From assembly GCA_045533115.1 (NCBI GenBank), contig JAZSHF010000069.1, positions 1 to 35,182 of the forward strand: a DNA stretch of 35,182 nt. Reading direction: 5' to 3'. The position numbers and the translations under genes are program-made. This document shows, piece after piece, positions 1 through 7,722 of the stretch; within the stretch, counting starts at the first letter, position 1; the number at the start of each line of letters is the position of its first letter. The DNA comes from Colimorpha_A sp045533115. Its GTDB lineage: Bacteria; Bacillota; Clostridia; Oscillospirales; CAG-272. The notes beneath the pieces are model-generated. The model had not been told where the DNA came from, made no database searches, and saw only the letters and a list, made by a program, of their open reading frames with translations.

Positions 1-327
1 ACTAACGACCTTACTCAGATGACCTACGGCTTCTCCCGTGACGATGCAGGTAAGTTCCTCAACGCTTACTACGACGCTAAGATCTTCGAGAACGATCCTT
101 TCGCTAAGCTTGACACCACCGGTGTTGGCAAGCTTATGAACATGGCTGTTACCCTCGGCCGTCCCGTTAATCCCAACCTCCACGTTGGTATCTGCGGCGA
201 GCACGGAGGTGACCCCACATCCGTTGAGTTCTGCCACTCCATCGGCCTTGACTACGTATCCTGCTCTCCCTTCAGAGTACCGATCGCACGTCTTGCTGCC
301 GCACAGGCTGCTATCAAGTCTAAGTAA
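1..327 (+). CDS. ppdK: Pyruvate, phosphate dikinase, C-terminal part (5' end outside window)
   Basis: The open frame runs from base 1 (TNDLTQM...) to TAA at 325-327, giving the last 108 residues. PPDK interconverts pyruvate, ATP and Pi with PEP, AMP and PPi in the cytoplasm. The fragment covers the end of the PEP/pyruvate-binding TIM barrel. It has the family motifs GICGEHGGDP and DYVSCSPFRVPIARLA, and the Cys of VSCSPFR (fragment residue 88) matches the catalytic Cys near the C-terminus of Clostridium symbiosum PPDK. The remaining roughly 770 residues lie upstream of the window. Codon choice is strongly biased to C-ending codons, as in nrdD, which suggests high expression. PEP synthase is the only close alternative, and the C-terminal AAAQAA pattern favours PPDK. 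Confidence 0.95.
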   Translation, partial: TNDLTQMTYGFSRDDAGKFLNAYYDAKIFENDPFAKLDTTGVGKLMNMAVTLGRPVNPNLHVGICGEHGGDPTSVEFCHSIGLDYVSCSPFRVPIARLAAAQAAIKSK

Positions 328-380
328 TCAGATTTATAAAGTTATGAAAAGGCAAACCGCCTTATAATACAATTGGCAAA

Positions 381-426
381 ACAAAATACGACCTTGTAGA
401 AGAAATTCTATCAGGCCGTATTTTGT
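381..426 (+). terminator. Long imperfect hairpin downstream of ppdK
   Basis: A 21-nt arm (381-401) pairs with 406-426 around a GAAA loop, with three interior mismatches. The outer eight or more pairs (ACAAAATACG/CGTATTTTGT) are perfect, and the 3' arm ends in a TTTTGT tract. It lies 54 nt after the ppdK stop, so a terminator is the simplest reading. It also overlaps the left arm of the 421-537 inverted-repeat element, so it may belong to that element instead. Confidence 0.5.
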
Positions 427-537
427 ACACCAAAACCACGCAACTATTGAAGTTGTCAATAAAAGTAGACACAAAAACCACAAATTTTCAAAACCCTTGT
501 TCGATTCTAAATTGAGCAGGGGTTTTGGTGTACAAAA
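421..537. repeat. 117-bp element bounded by a perfect 17-bp inverted repeat
   Basis: TTTTGTACACCAAAACC at 421-437 recurs as its exact reverse complement at 521-537, enclosing 83 bp without a gene. Inside are two smaller palindromes: CAACT-ATTGA-AGTTG near 440-455, and a 14-bp hairpin with G-U pairs (489-502 with 514-527). The interior also holds TGTCAATAAAAGTAGACA, bounded by TGTC/GACA, which looks like an insertion-sequence end. The size and terminal repeats fit a MITE-like or IS-remnant element, but no target duplication was found. This is an inference from structure only. Confidence 0.45.
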
Positions 538-539
538 AG

Positions 540-565
540 AAAACCGAGCCGTATGGCTCGGTTTT
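540..565 (-). terminator. Terminator of tRNA-Gly
   Basis: AAAACCGAGCC (540-550), loop GTAT, GGCTCGGTTTT (555-565) form a perfect 11-bp stem starting four bases beyond the encoded CCA end of tRNA-Gly. On the minus strand the stem ends in TTTTCTTTTTGT, a good rho-independent terminator. It would also work on the plus strand. Confidence 0.8.
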
Positions 566-568
566 CTT

Positions 569-642
<74 letters not shown>

Positions 643-659
643 ATTTATCGTACTCGAAC

Positions 660-688
660 ATTATAGCACAAACAATTTACTTTGTCAA
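660..688 (-). promoter_or_regulatory. Sigma-70-type promoter of tRNA-Gly
   Basis: On the minus strand TTGACA (plus 683-688) and TATAAT (plus 660-665) are separated by exactly 17 bp, with TGC immediately before the -10. Both hexamers are perfect consensus. The tRNA 5' end lies 17 nt downstream of the -10. Confidence 0.85.
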
Positions 689-733
689 CCGTAATTTCAA
701 ATTTTTTCAAAAAAAATTGTAGACATTTTGTTC

Positions 734-762
734 TTGATTTAGACATTTATTTGTGTTATACT
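734..762 (+). promoter_or_regulatory. Sigma-70-type promoter of the pantothenate kinase gene
   Basis: TTGATT (734-739), 17-bp spacer, TATACT (757-762). It lies 24 nt before the ATG at 786 and supports that start: a start at GTG 753 would fall inside the promoter. Confidence 0.65.
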
Positions 763-785
763 GTAAAAAAATGCAGGAGAATAGA

Positions 786-1610
786 ATGAGCGTTATTTTA
801 GGAATCGACGTTGGCGGAAGCACAACGAAGATCGTCGGCTTCGATCACAATAAAAATTTGATATCCCCTATGTTCGTCAAGGCAAACGATCCTCTCACTT
901 CCCTATACGGTGCCTTTGGTAAGTTTACCGATACAAACGGTATAGCACTTTCCGATATTGAGAAGATTACCGTTACGGGCGTTGGCTCGAGTTTCATTAA
1001 CAAGCCGCTTTACGGAGTCGAATGTGAGCATATTTCCGAATTTGAATGTATTGGTCTTGGCGGTCTGTATCTGTCAAAGCTTCAAAGAGCCGTTGTAGTC
1101 AGCATGGGAACCGGTACGGCTATAGTGCGCGCAGAAAAAGGATTGGTTCCCACATATCTCGGCGGAACGGGTGTCGGCGGAGGTACGCTTGTCGGTCTTT
1201 CCAGGAAGCTTATCGGCGTCAGCAATATCGATGCCATAGTTGAGCTTGCCGGGGACGGTAACCTTTCAAACGTCGATCTTGTCGTTTCGGATATTACAAG
1301 AAAAGACCTTCCCGGTATGTCAAGCAACCTTACTGCGGCCAACTTCGGAAAGCTCTCCGACCTTGCAACGAAAAACGATCTCGCGCTCGGTCTTATCAAT
1401 ATGATATTTGAAAGCGTTGCGATGCTTGCGCTATTCGCTTCCCGGGCAAACGGAATCGAAAATATCGTGATGACCGGAAATCTCACCACTCTCCCTCAAG
1501 CTAAAACGATATTTGATTCACTTACGGGTATATTTAACGTAAACTATATCGTTCCTGAGCTGTCAAACTTCTCGACGGTAATCGGGGCGGCATTATCTGT
1601 AATCAAATGA
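786..1610 (+). CDS. coaW: Type II pantothenate kinase (CoaW-like)
   Basis: Phosphorylates pantothenate with ATP, the committed step of coenzyme A synthesis, in the cytoplasm. The 274-residue protein opens with the ASKHA phosphate-1 loop (GIDVGGSTTK). It has SEFECIGLGG, whose Glu lies where the catalytic base of type II enzymes is found, then a SMGTGTA phosphate-2 loop and GGTGVGGGT. The length matches Staphylococcus CoaW. The start at 786 is chosen because AGGAG lies 6 nt upstream (775-779). The earlier GTG at 753 and ATG at 771 lack this and overlap the promoter. The stop overlaps the next ATG (ATGA), so the two genes are translationally coupled. A BadF/BadG-type ASKHA ATPase is less likely at this length. 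Confidence 0.82.
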   Translation: MSVILGIDVGGSTTKIVGFDHNKNLISPMFVKANDPLTSLYGAFGKFTDTNGIALSDIEKITVTGVGSSFINKPLYGVECEHISEFECIGLGGLYLSKLQRAVVVSMGTGTAIVRAEKGLVPTYLGGTGVGGGTLVGLSRKLIGVSNIDAIVELAGDGNLSNVDLVVSDITRKDLPGMSSNLTAANFGKLSDLATKNDLALGLINMIFESVAMLALFASRANGIENIVMTGNLTTLPQAKTIFDSLTGIFNVNYIVPELSNFSTVIGAALSVIK

Positions 1611-2431
1611 AGAACAAAATCAAGCTGGATATTACAACACTGATCGTCCTGATTTTGTCGCTGTCTGTCATCTTAATTACCATTGCAGCTTCCATCGTAT
1701 CAAATAAGAGGACAGGCGGAAAAGGCGGTGACGAGACAACTCCTGCACTTACCTTTCCCAACATATCGGACGTACCGCAAAGAGAGGACATAAAGGTCAC
1801 ACATACCGAAAGAACGCTTGATGACTCCTTTGAAGAGGACGGAATTGAGTATATTTACTCAACGGTACTATACCCGGTTTTTGAGGGCGGAAACAGTGAA
1901 GCTACCGCAAAAATCAACGAGGCATTATATACCTTTGCAACCGAGCGAGCAACTATAAAATCATTCGAAATAACTAACGCAAAGGATGCATATCAGCGAG
2001 CCGAGCAGGACGCAATGGGCTTTATTGAATTTGAATTCATAACCCGTGCCGAATCGGTTTACGTTAAGAACGGGTATGTATCTATAATGTTCAGAAGAGT
2101 ACGCACGGTCGGAATAAGCGAGCCTAAGGAAGATCTTACGACGTTTTGTTTCGACCTCTTGACGGGAAACGAGGTTGACATATCGGCTTTTCTTAATGTT
2201 GACGAGACAAAGGCAAGAACAGTCGTTCTTGACATTTTTACGCAGCACATCAAGATAAACCCTAAGCTGTATTATAACGATGCACTTGAAACGTTACCCG
2301 ATATAATTGAGCTTAATGCATTTTATCTGACCGAAAACGGTCTAATTCTTTACTTTAACCCTGACGTTATAACCCCGAGCGTTATGGGAATATGCGACTT
2401 TACTGTTCCCTACGACAAGATCGGACATTAA
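1607..2431 (+). CDS. Membrane-anchored DUF3298 (RsiV/PdaC-like) domain protein
   Basis: 274 residues. An N-terminal membrane segment (about residues 9-31, TTLIVLILSLSVILITIAA) follows a short basic cytoplasmic end (MKNKIK). A low-complexity linker (RTGGKGGDETTP) leads to an extracellular domain. The C-terminal half ends FYLTENGLILYFNPDVITP...FTVPYDKI, the typical ending of DUF3298 domains as found in anti-sigma factor RsiV and deacetylase PdaC. There is no lipobox and no polysaccharide deacetylase domain, so no catalytic role can be assigned. It overlaps the kinase stop by 4 nt, giving an operon, though the functional link to CoA synthesis is unclear. Confidence 0.7.
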   Translation: MKNKIKLDITTLIVLILSLSVILITIAASIVSNKRTGGKGGDETTPALTFPNISDVPQREDIKVTHTERTLDDSFEEDGIEYIYSTVLYPVFEGGNSEATAKINEALYTFATERATIKSFEITNAKDAYQRAEQDAMGFIEFEFITRAESVYVKNGYVSIMFRRVRTVGISEPKEDLTTFCFDLLTGNEVDISAFLNVDETKARTVVLDIFTQHIKINPKLYYNDALETLPDIIELNAFYLTENGLILYFNPDVITPSVMGICDFTVPYDKIGH

Positions 2432-2433
2432 AT

Positions 2434-2457
2434 AGAGGCAGAGAAATCTCTGCCTCT
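2434..2457. terminator. Bidirectional terminator between convergent genes
   Basis: AGAGGCAGAG (2434-2443), loop AAAT, CTCTGCCTCT (2448-2457), a perfect 10-bp stem followed by TATTTCTTT on the plus strand. It begins 3 nt after the DUF3298 stop, and its last base is the last base of the dusB stop codon, so it serves both convergent genes. Confidence 0.8.
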
Positions 2458-3434
2458 TATTTCTTTATAAATTCGTTTACAATTTCGAAAAGCTCTTCCT
2501 TCGTATTTGCAAAATTCAGGCGGTGACGGGCGCTTGATGCACCCTTTGCGTTCTTTATGTAGTATGAAAGATGACGGCGTGCTTCCATAACACCCGTATG
2601 TTCGCCCTTATCCGCGATCATTTCTTCTATCTGAAGCATTGCGTCCTTAAGGCGTACATCAATATCGGGATAAACGTAGTGTTTTCCCTCAAGCTTGGCT
2701 ATTATCTCTTCAAAAAGCCAGGGGGTACCCATCGTGCCTCTTGCAAGCATCAAACCGTCACATTTTGTTATGTCAAGCATTCTAACAGCGTCATCTGCAG
2801 TATAGATTCCGCCGTTTGCAATCACAGGAACGTCGACAGCCGCTTTTACGGCAGCTATTTCGCTGATATTGACTTCCGGGCAGTACATCTGCTCGCGAGT
2901 CCTTCCGTGTACCGTGATAGCGTCAGCACCGTTTTCGGCAGCTATCCGTGCAACCTCGACAGCGTTTATACTTGTCGAATCCCAGCCAAGACGTATCTTG
3001 ACGGTAAGAGGCTTGTCTGTTTCGTCACGCAGACGCCTGACTATCCTGCCGATCAGCTTCGGATCCTTCATCAATGCTGAGCCCTCACCGTTATTAACGA
3101 TCTTTTTCATAGGGCAACCCATATTGACGTCGATTCCCAAAGGGGAGATCCGATCTTCCCTCTTTTGATATATTTTACTTATTGCTTCCGCCATAATTTC
3201 CGGCTCGTGACCGAATATCTGAACGAAGCTGTTTTCTTCTCCTCGCTTAAGTGATGCAAGCTCAAACGAGCCTGCATCGTTATAATGAAGAGCTTTGGCA
3301 GATACCATTTCAGTCACAACAAGCTCCGCACCGTGCCGACGGCAGATGTTTCTATATGCTCTGTCGGTTACACCTGCCATCGGTGCAAGCATCAGCCCGT
3401 GCTTAAGCGAAAGAGACCTGATCTTCAGCGACAT
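2457..3434 (-). CDS. dusB: tRNA-dihydrouridine synthase (DusB family)
   Basis: FMN-dependent enzyme that reduces specific uridines in the tRNA D-loop to dihydrouridine using NADPH. The 325 residues begin with LMLAPMAGVTDRAYR (FMN-binding start of the TIM barrel). Family motifs follow: VTEMVSAKAL, DVNMGCPMKKI (its Cys is the conserved catalytic acid), TVKIRLGW, ITVHGRTREQMY, VIANGGI and LMLARGTMGTPW. A C-terminal helical domain follows from about residue 240. Its start lies 1 nt after the yitT stop, with GAGGAG inside the yitT 3' end, so it is cotranscribed and probably coupled with yitT. Confidence 0.95.
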   Translation of the reverse strand: MSLKIRSLSLKHGLMLAPMAGVTDRAYRNICRRHGAELVVTEMVSAKALHYNDAGSFELASLKRGEENSFVQIFGHEPEIMAEAISKIYQKREDRISPLGIDVNMGCPMKKIVNNGEGSALMKDPKLIGRIVRRLRDETDKPLTVKIRLGWDSTSINAVEVARIAAENGADAITVHGRTREQMYCPEVNISEIAAVKAAVDVPVIANGGIYTADDAVRMLDITKCDGLMLARGTMGTPWLFEEIIAKLEGKHYVYPDIDVRLKDAMLQIEEMIADKGEHTGVMEARRHLSYYIKNAKGASSARHRLNFANTKEELFEIVNEFIKK

Positions 3435-3435
3435 A

Positions 3436-4311
3436 TTACAGCTCCTCGCCGTTATGAGCCTTGTATCCCTCTCCGAATATCTCAGATGCGTTGGATACTA
3501 TTATAAATGAAGCAGGGTCAACCTGACAAACAAGACGCTTTGCGCGGTGGAATAACTGTTTTTTTACTACACAAAAAATTATTTTTGTTTCCTTGCCCGT
3601 GTAAGCACCTGCTCCGTTTGCAAAGGTAACGCCGGCATCTATGTCGGTAAGAAGCGCGTGTGCGATCTTATCGGGATCTGAGCTCATAATTATCAGTAGC
3701 TTTGCCTCGTCGCTGCCGTACAAAACCTTATCAATTATAAAGGTCGTAAGGAAGAGCGAAATTCCTGCGTAAAGAGCATTTTCAAGATGCTTTGTCGCGA
3801 ACACCGAGGCGGTTATTATTAGTGAGTCGACGATCAGAAAAATGGTGCCGGTCTTAAAGCCCGGGGCGAATCTTCTCGTCAGCTTTGCAATAATATCAGT
3901 CCCGCCCGTTGATCCCCCTGCGCGGAAAATGAGTCCGATACCTATTCCGCAAAGTACCGCGCCTGCTATTGCCGCAAGAAGCTTATCACCGGTTACCGGC
4001 GTGTACTGCGGAATTATCTTCGGCCAAAGGTCAATAAGGACAGACGATACCGCAATCGAGCAAATGGTTTTAACAAGAAACCATCTGCCTACAACGAAAA
4101 ATCCCGCAATAAGGAGCGGTATATTGAGAATAACTATCATCATACCCGTCGGCAGACCGCTCAATTTATTGATAATAATAGCGACACCGCTCATTCCGCC
4201 GGGTGCAAGAGCGTTAGGCGACAAAAAGAGAGCGATTCCAAGAGAATATATAACACATGCAAAAAGCATTATTGCCCAATCAAGCAGTTTCTTTGCTTTA
4301 GTATCCTTCAT
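3436..4311 (-). CDS. YitT family membrane protein (DUF161 plus DUF2179)
   Basis: 291 residues from the chosen start. The N-terminal two thirds is a multi-span membrane domain with glycine-rich helices (SLGIALFLSPNALAPGGMSGVA, FRAGGSTGGTDIIA), characteristic of the YitT/UPF0750 family. The last roughly 80 residues form the soluble DUF2179 domain (LLIIMSSDPDKI... IIVSNASEIFGEGY). Function is not established; transport has been proposed for some relatives. Start: GGAG lies 9 nt before ATG 4311 but only 3 nt before ATG 4317. The longer frame to 4365 begins upstream of the -10 box and cannot be translated from this promoter. It is followed directly by dusB. Confidence 0.88.
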   Translation of the reverse strand: MKDTKAKKLLDWAIMLFACVIYSLGIALFLSPNALAPGGMSGVAIIINKLSGLPTGMMIVILNIPLLIAGFFVVGRWFLVKTICSIAVSSVLIDLWPKIIPQYTPVTGDKLLAAIAGAVLCGIGIGLIFRAGGSTGGTDIIAKLTRRFAPGFKTGTIFLIVDSLIITASVFATKHLENALYAGISLFLTTFIIDKVLYGSDEAKLLIIMSSDPDKIAHALLTDIDAGVTFANGAGAYTGKETKIIFCVVKKQLFHRAKRLVCQVDPASFIIVSNASEIFGEGYKAHNGEEL

Positions 4312-4344
4312 TGACATAATCTCCGTAATTATTCTTTCTACAAT

Positions 4345-4373
4345 ATTATACCGCAATTTGTACAAAAAATCAA
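4345..4373 (-). promoter_or_regulatory. yitT-dusB promoter with flanking AATTTGTACA repeats
   Basis: Minus-strand TTGATT (plus 4368-4373), 17-bp spacer, TATAAT (plus 4345-4350). AATTTGTACA occurs at plus 4355-4364 inside the spacer and again at 4378-4387 upstream of the -35. The two copies are 23 bp apart in the same orientation. They could be operator half-sites, but the factor is unknown. Confidence 0.65.
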
Positions 4374-4395
4374 CTTAAATTTGTACATCTCTTCC

Positions 4396-4447
4396 ACACA
4401 AGATATTGTGGTTTCATATTGACAATATCAATATTTTGTGATATTAT
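4396..4447 (+). promoter_or_regulatory. nrdG promoter with paired NrdR-box-like operators
   Basis: The promoter is TTGACA (4419-4424), 17 bp, TATTAT (4442-4447). ACACAAGATATTGTGG (4396-4411) matches the NrdR box consensus acaCwAtATaTwGtgt at 14 of 16 positions. A second, weaker box TATCAATATTTTGTGA (4426-4441, 11 of 16) fills the -35/-10 spacer. The boxes are 30 bp apart, about three helical turns, as expected for the paired sites of the ATP/dATP-sensing repressor NrdR. The regulator itself is not in the window. Confidence 0.75.
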
Positions 4448-4475
4448 TGATTTGCTCGCGTTTGGAGGTGATACA

Positions 4476-5168
4476 ATGACCATTGCGGGTTTTCAAAAAT
4501 TGACCTTGCTTGACTTTCCCGGAAAAACGGCTTGTACCGTCTTTACACCGGGTTGCAATCTTCGTTGTCCTTTTTGCCATAACGCCGATCTTGTTATAAC
4601 GCAGGAAAATACCGCCCGCTTCTCAGAAGACGAGATTTTGTCGTACCTCAGAAAGAGAAAGGGGCTGATCGACGGTATATGTATTACCGGCGGAGAGCCG
4701 ATGCTTATGAATGACCTGCCCGAATTTTGCAAAAAGATCAGGGATATAGGAATTTCGATCAAGCTTGATACAAACGGCTTCTTTCCTGCTAAGCTTAAAA
4801 GAATCGTGAACGAGCGACTTTGCGACTACGTTGCTATGGATGTTAAAAACGCCCTTAAGAAGTATCCACTAACAGTCGGTATTCCAGATATTGACGTAAC
4901 GCCGTTTATTGAAAGTATCGATTTTTTGAAATCTTCATCTATTCCTCACGAGTTCAGGACGACTGTATGTAAGCCGCTCCATAACGAGAGCGACATACTT
5001 GATATTGCTTCTATGATTGGTATAAACGAACGATATTATTTGCAAAGCTTCGTTGATTCGGGGCACCTTATCGGAAACGGAATTTCGGCATATTCTCCAA
5101 GTGAAATGAAGGATATGTTAATTAAGGTGAAAGAATTTGTGCCAAATGCCGATATTCGCGGTATCTGA
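4476..5168 (+). CDS. nrdG: Anaerobic ribonucleoside-triphosphate reductase activating protein
   Basis: Radical SAM enzyme that makes the glycyl radical on NrdD. The 230 residues begin with FQKLTLLDFPGKTACTVF and the 4Fe-4S motif C27-N-L-R-C31-P-F-C34. CITGGEPM follows, the SAM-binding GGE motif. The length and the LTLLDFPGK opening match the longer NrdG2-type (TIGR02495-like) activases rather than the roughly 155-residue E. coli type. Start: GGAGGTG (4464-4470) is 5 nt before ATG 4476; an upstream in-frame start at 4419 lies inside the -35 box. nrdD follows after 133 bp with its own NrdR-type operators, which confirms the assignment. Confidence 0.92.
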   Translation: MTIAGFQKLTLLDFPGKTACTVFTPGCNLRCPFCHNADLVITQENTARFSEDEILSYLRKRKGLIDGICITGGEPMLMNDLPEFCKKIRDIGISIKLDTNGFFPAKLKRIVNERLCDYVAMDVKNALKKYPLTVGIPDIDVTPFIESIDFLKSSSIPHEFRTTVCKPLHNESDILDIASMIGINERYYLQSFVDSGHLIGNGISAYSPSEMKDMLIKVKEFVPNADIRGI

Positions 5169-5215
5169 ATCTAAATTGCACAAATTTTGTACGACATAAT
5201 TTGTCATCTTGCCTA

Positions 5216-5269
5216 TTGACCAACACTAAATATTGTGTTATCATTATTATCCACCCCATTATTTTGTGT
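5216..5269 (+). promoter_or_regulatory. nrdD promoter with paired NrdR boxes
   Basis: ACACTAAATATTGTGT (5223-5238) matches the NrdR box consensus at 15 of 16 positions. A second box CCCCATTATTTTGTGT (5254-5269, 12 of 16) starts 31 bp downstream, the classic tandem spacing. The promoter is TTGACC (5216-5221), 17 bp, TATCAT (5239-5244). Box 1 exactly fills the spacer and box 2 covers the start region, so binding would block RNA polymerase. Confidence 0.8.
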
Positions 5270-5301
5270 CAAATTATTCATTTTTATGAAAGGAAATATA
5301 T

Positions 5302-7671
5302 ATGTACAACGTTAGAAAAAGAAATGGAAAAGTAATTCCCTTCGAGCTTTCAAAGATCAGCTCCGCAATCAAGCTCGCGTTTGATGCACTCGAAAAGCAG
5401 TACAATCAGGATATTATTGACTTCCTCGCGCTCAAGGTCACAGCGGCTTTCGAGCCTAAGATCAAAAACGATCTTATCTCTGTTGAGGATATTCAGGACT
5501 GCGTTGAAAACGTGCTTATTCAGGCAGGATATTCCGACGTTGCTAAGGCATACATTCTCTATCGCCGTCAGCACGAAAAGATCCGTAATATGAAGAACAC
5601 GATCGTCGACTACAAGGACATCGTTGACCAGTATCTCGGAATGGGCGACTGGAGAGTTAAGGAGAACTCGACCGTTACCTACTCCGTCGGCGGACTTATA
5701 CTATCGAACTCGGGCGCTATCACCGCGAACTACTGGCTCTCCGAGATCTACGACGACGAGATAGCTAATGCTCACCGTAACGGCGATATTCATCTTCACG
5801 ACCTCTCGATGCTTACCGGTTACTGCGCGGGTTGGTCACTCAAGCAGCTAATCAAGGAAGGACTTGGCGGGGTTCCCGGCAAGATCACCTCTGCTCCCGC
5901 TTCTCACCTTGCTACCCTCTGCAACCAGATGGTAAATTTCCTCGGCATCATGCAGAACGAATGGGCAGGCGCACAGGCATTCTCCTCCTTCGATACATAC
6001 CTTGCTCCTTTCGTTAAAAAGGACAACCTCAACTACGATCAGGTAAAGAAATGCATCGAATCCTTCGTATACGGCGTAAACACGCCTTCGCGTTGGGGTA
6101 CTCAGGCACCCTTCTCTAACATTACCCTTGACTGGGTAGTTCCTGCTGACCTTGCAGAGCAGAACTGCATAATCGGCGGTAAAGAGGTCGACTTCAAGTA
6201 CAAGGACTGTAAGAAGGAAATGGATATGATCAACAAGGCGTTCATCGAGATCATGATCGAGGGTGACGCTAACGGCCGCGGATTCCAGTATCCTATTCCT
6301 ACCTATTCTATCACCGCTGACTTTGACTGGTCCGAAACCGAGAACAACAAGCTTCTCTTCGAGATGACCTCCAAGTACGGCACTCCCTACTTCTCGAACT
6401 ACGTTAACTCCGATATGGAACCCTCCGACGTCCGTTCGATGTGCTGCCGTCTCCGTCTTGACCTCCGCGAGCTTCGCAAGAAGTCGGGCGGCTTCTTCGG
6501 ATCGGGAGAAAGCACGGGCTCTGTCGGTGTTGTAACCATCAACCTCCCAAGAATTGCTTATCTTGCTAAGGACGAAGGCGACTTCTTCGCTCGTCTTAAC
6601 AGAATGATGGACATCTCGGCACGTTCTCTTAAAATCAAGAGAACAGTTATCACCAAGCTTCTCAATGAAGGACTTTATCCATATACAAAGCGATACCTCG
6701 GAACATTTGATAACCACTTCTCGACTATCGGTATGATCGGCATGAACGAGGTTGGCCTTAACGCTAACTGGCTCCGCAAGGACCTCACGAACGCTGAGAC
6801 ACAGGAATTTGCAAAGAAGGTTCTGAATCATATGCGTGAGCGTCTCTCTGACTATCAGGAAGAGTACGGCGATCTTTACAACCTTGAGGCAACTCCTGCC
6901 GAGTCGACTACCTTCCGTCTTGCTAAGCACGACAGAAAGCACTACCCCGACATCATTACCGCCGCAAAGGACGGAGATACTCCTTATTACACCAATTCCT
7001 CTCATCTTCCCGTTGGCTATACCGAGGATATATTTACTGCCCTTGACGTTCAGGACGAGCTTCAGACTCTTTACACCTCGGGAACCGTATTCCACGCGTT
7101 CCTCGGCGAGAAGCTCCCCGACTGGAAGGCGGCTGCTTCCATCGTCCGCAAGATTGCCGAAAACTACAAGCTTCCCTATTATACCCTCTCTCCTACGTAT
7201 TCCGTATGTACTAAGCACGGCTACATTGTCGGTGAGCATTATAACTGCCCCGAGTGCGGTGCAACAACCGAGGTCTACAGCCGTATCACCGGTTACTACC
7301 GTCCCGTTCAGAACTTCAACGACGGTAAGGCACAGGAATACAAGGACAGAAAAGAATATAATATCGCGACCTCCGTTCTTAAGAGAGACGGCGTAAAGAA
7401 AGAATGTGCTTGCGAGACCACTTCAACGTCGGGCACCGCAGATAAGATCTATCTCTTTGCAACTCAGACCTGTCCCAACTGTAAGGTTGCGATCCCCCTC
7501 CTTGACAAGGCGGGTGTTCCCTATGAGAAGCTTTACGTAAACGAAAACGAGGAGCTTGCAAGAAGCTTTGATCTTCGTCAGGCACCCACACTCGTTATCG
7601 TTAACGGCGAAAACGCTACAAAATATGCAGGCGTTCCCGCTATCAAAAAGTATCTCGAAACACTTAAATAA
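5302..7671 (+). CDS. nrdD: Class III anaerobic ribonucleoside-triphosphate reductase with fused C-terminal redoxin
   Basis: Oxygen-sensitive glycyl-radical enzyme that reduces NTPs to dNTPs. The 789 residues comprise an N-terminal ATP-cone (about 1-90, starting YNVRKRNGKVIPFE) and a barrel containing C381-C382 in RSMCCRLRLD (thiyl radical region). A zinc site follows with C636, C649 and C652 (YNCPECG). The glycyl radical is at G664 in RITGYYRPVQN. An added C-terminal domain (about 714-789) has IYLFATQTC724-P-N-C727 and APTLVIVNG, a glutaredoxin/thioredoxin-like fold. E. coli-type NrdD uses formate and lacks this domain. NrdD2-type enzymes are reduced by redoxins, and the fusion fits that class. 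trxB lies 51 bp downstream. Start: GAAAGGA lies 8 nt before ATG. Confidence 0.95.
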   Translation: MYNVRKRNGKVIPFELSKISSAIKLAFDALEKQYNQDIIDFLALKVTAAFEPKIKNDLISVEDIQDCVENVLIQAGYSDVAKAYILYRRQHEKIRNMKNTIVDYKDIVDQYLGMGDWRVKENSTVTYSVGGLILSNSGAITANYWLSEIYDDEIANAHRNGDIHLHDLSMLTGYCAGWSLKQLIKEGLGGVPGKITSAPASHLATLCNQMVNFLGIMQNEWAGAQAFSSFDTYLAPFVKKDNLNYDQVKKCIESFVYGVNTPSRWGTQAPFSNITLDWVVPADLAEQNCIIGGKEVDFKYKDCKKEMDMINKAFIEIMIEGDANGRGFQYPIPTYSITADFDWSETENNKLLFEMTSKYGTPYFSNYVNSDMEPSDVRSMCCRLRLDLRELRKKSGGFFGSGESTGSVGVVTINLPRIAYLAKDEGDFFARLNRMMDISARSLKIKRTVITKLLNEGLYPYTKRYLGTFDNHFSTIGMIGMNEVGLNANWLRKDLTNAETQEFAKKVLNHMRERLSDYQEEYGDLYNLEATPAESTTFRLAKHDRKHYPDIITAAKDGDTPYYTNSSHLPVGYTEDIFTALDVQDELQTLYTSGTVFHAFLGEKLPDWKAAASIVRKIAENYKLPYYTLSPTYSVCTKHGYIVGEHYNCPECGATTEVYSRITGYYRPVQNFNDGKAQEYKDRKEYNIATSVLKRDGVKKECACETTSTSGTADKIYLFATQTCPNCKVAIPLLDKAGVPYEKLYVNENEELARSFDLRQAPTLVIVNGENATKYAGVPAIKKYLETLK

Positions 7672-7680
7672 TATCTTCGT

Positions 7681-7703
7681 CAAGGGTCTGTCATAGACCC
7701 TTG
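7681..7703 (+). terminator. Hairpin between nrdD and trxB
   Basis: CAAGGGTCT (7681-7689), loop GTCAT, AGACCCTTG (7695-7703), a perfect 9-bp stem 9 nt after the nrdD stop. It is followed by ACACATTTAGG rather than a U-run. An attenuator or an mRNA 3'-end stabiliser that still allows read-through into trxB is more likely than a strong terminator. Confidence 0.5.
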
Positions 7704-7722
7704 ACACATTTAGGAGCAAATT

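Noticed and set aside
2571..3080. 169-residue open frame opposite dusB
   Set aside because: It has no start signal and is composed of the complement of conserved dusB motifs.
3842..4378. 178-residue open frame opposite yitT
   Set aside because: It overlaps yitT and its promoter entirely, and no ribosome site or family pattern is visible.
5848..7239. 463-residue minus-strand open frame antisense to nrdD
   Set aside because: It is fully inside nrdD, has no ribosome site or recognisable domain, and is explained by the strong codon bias of nrdD.
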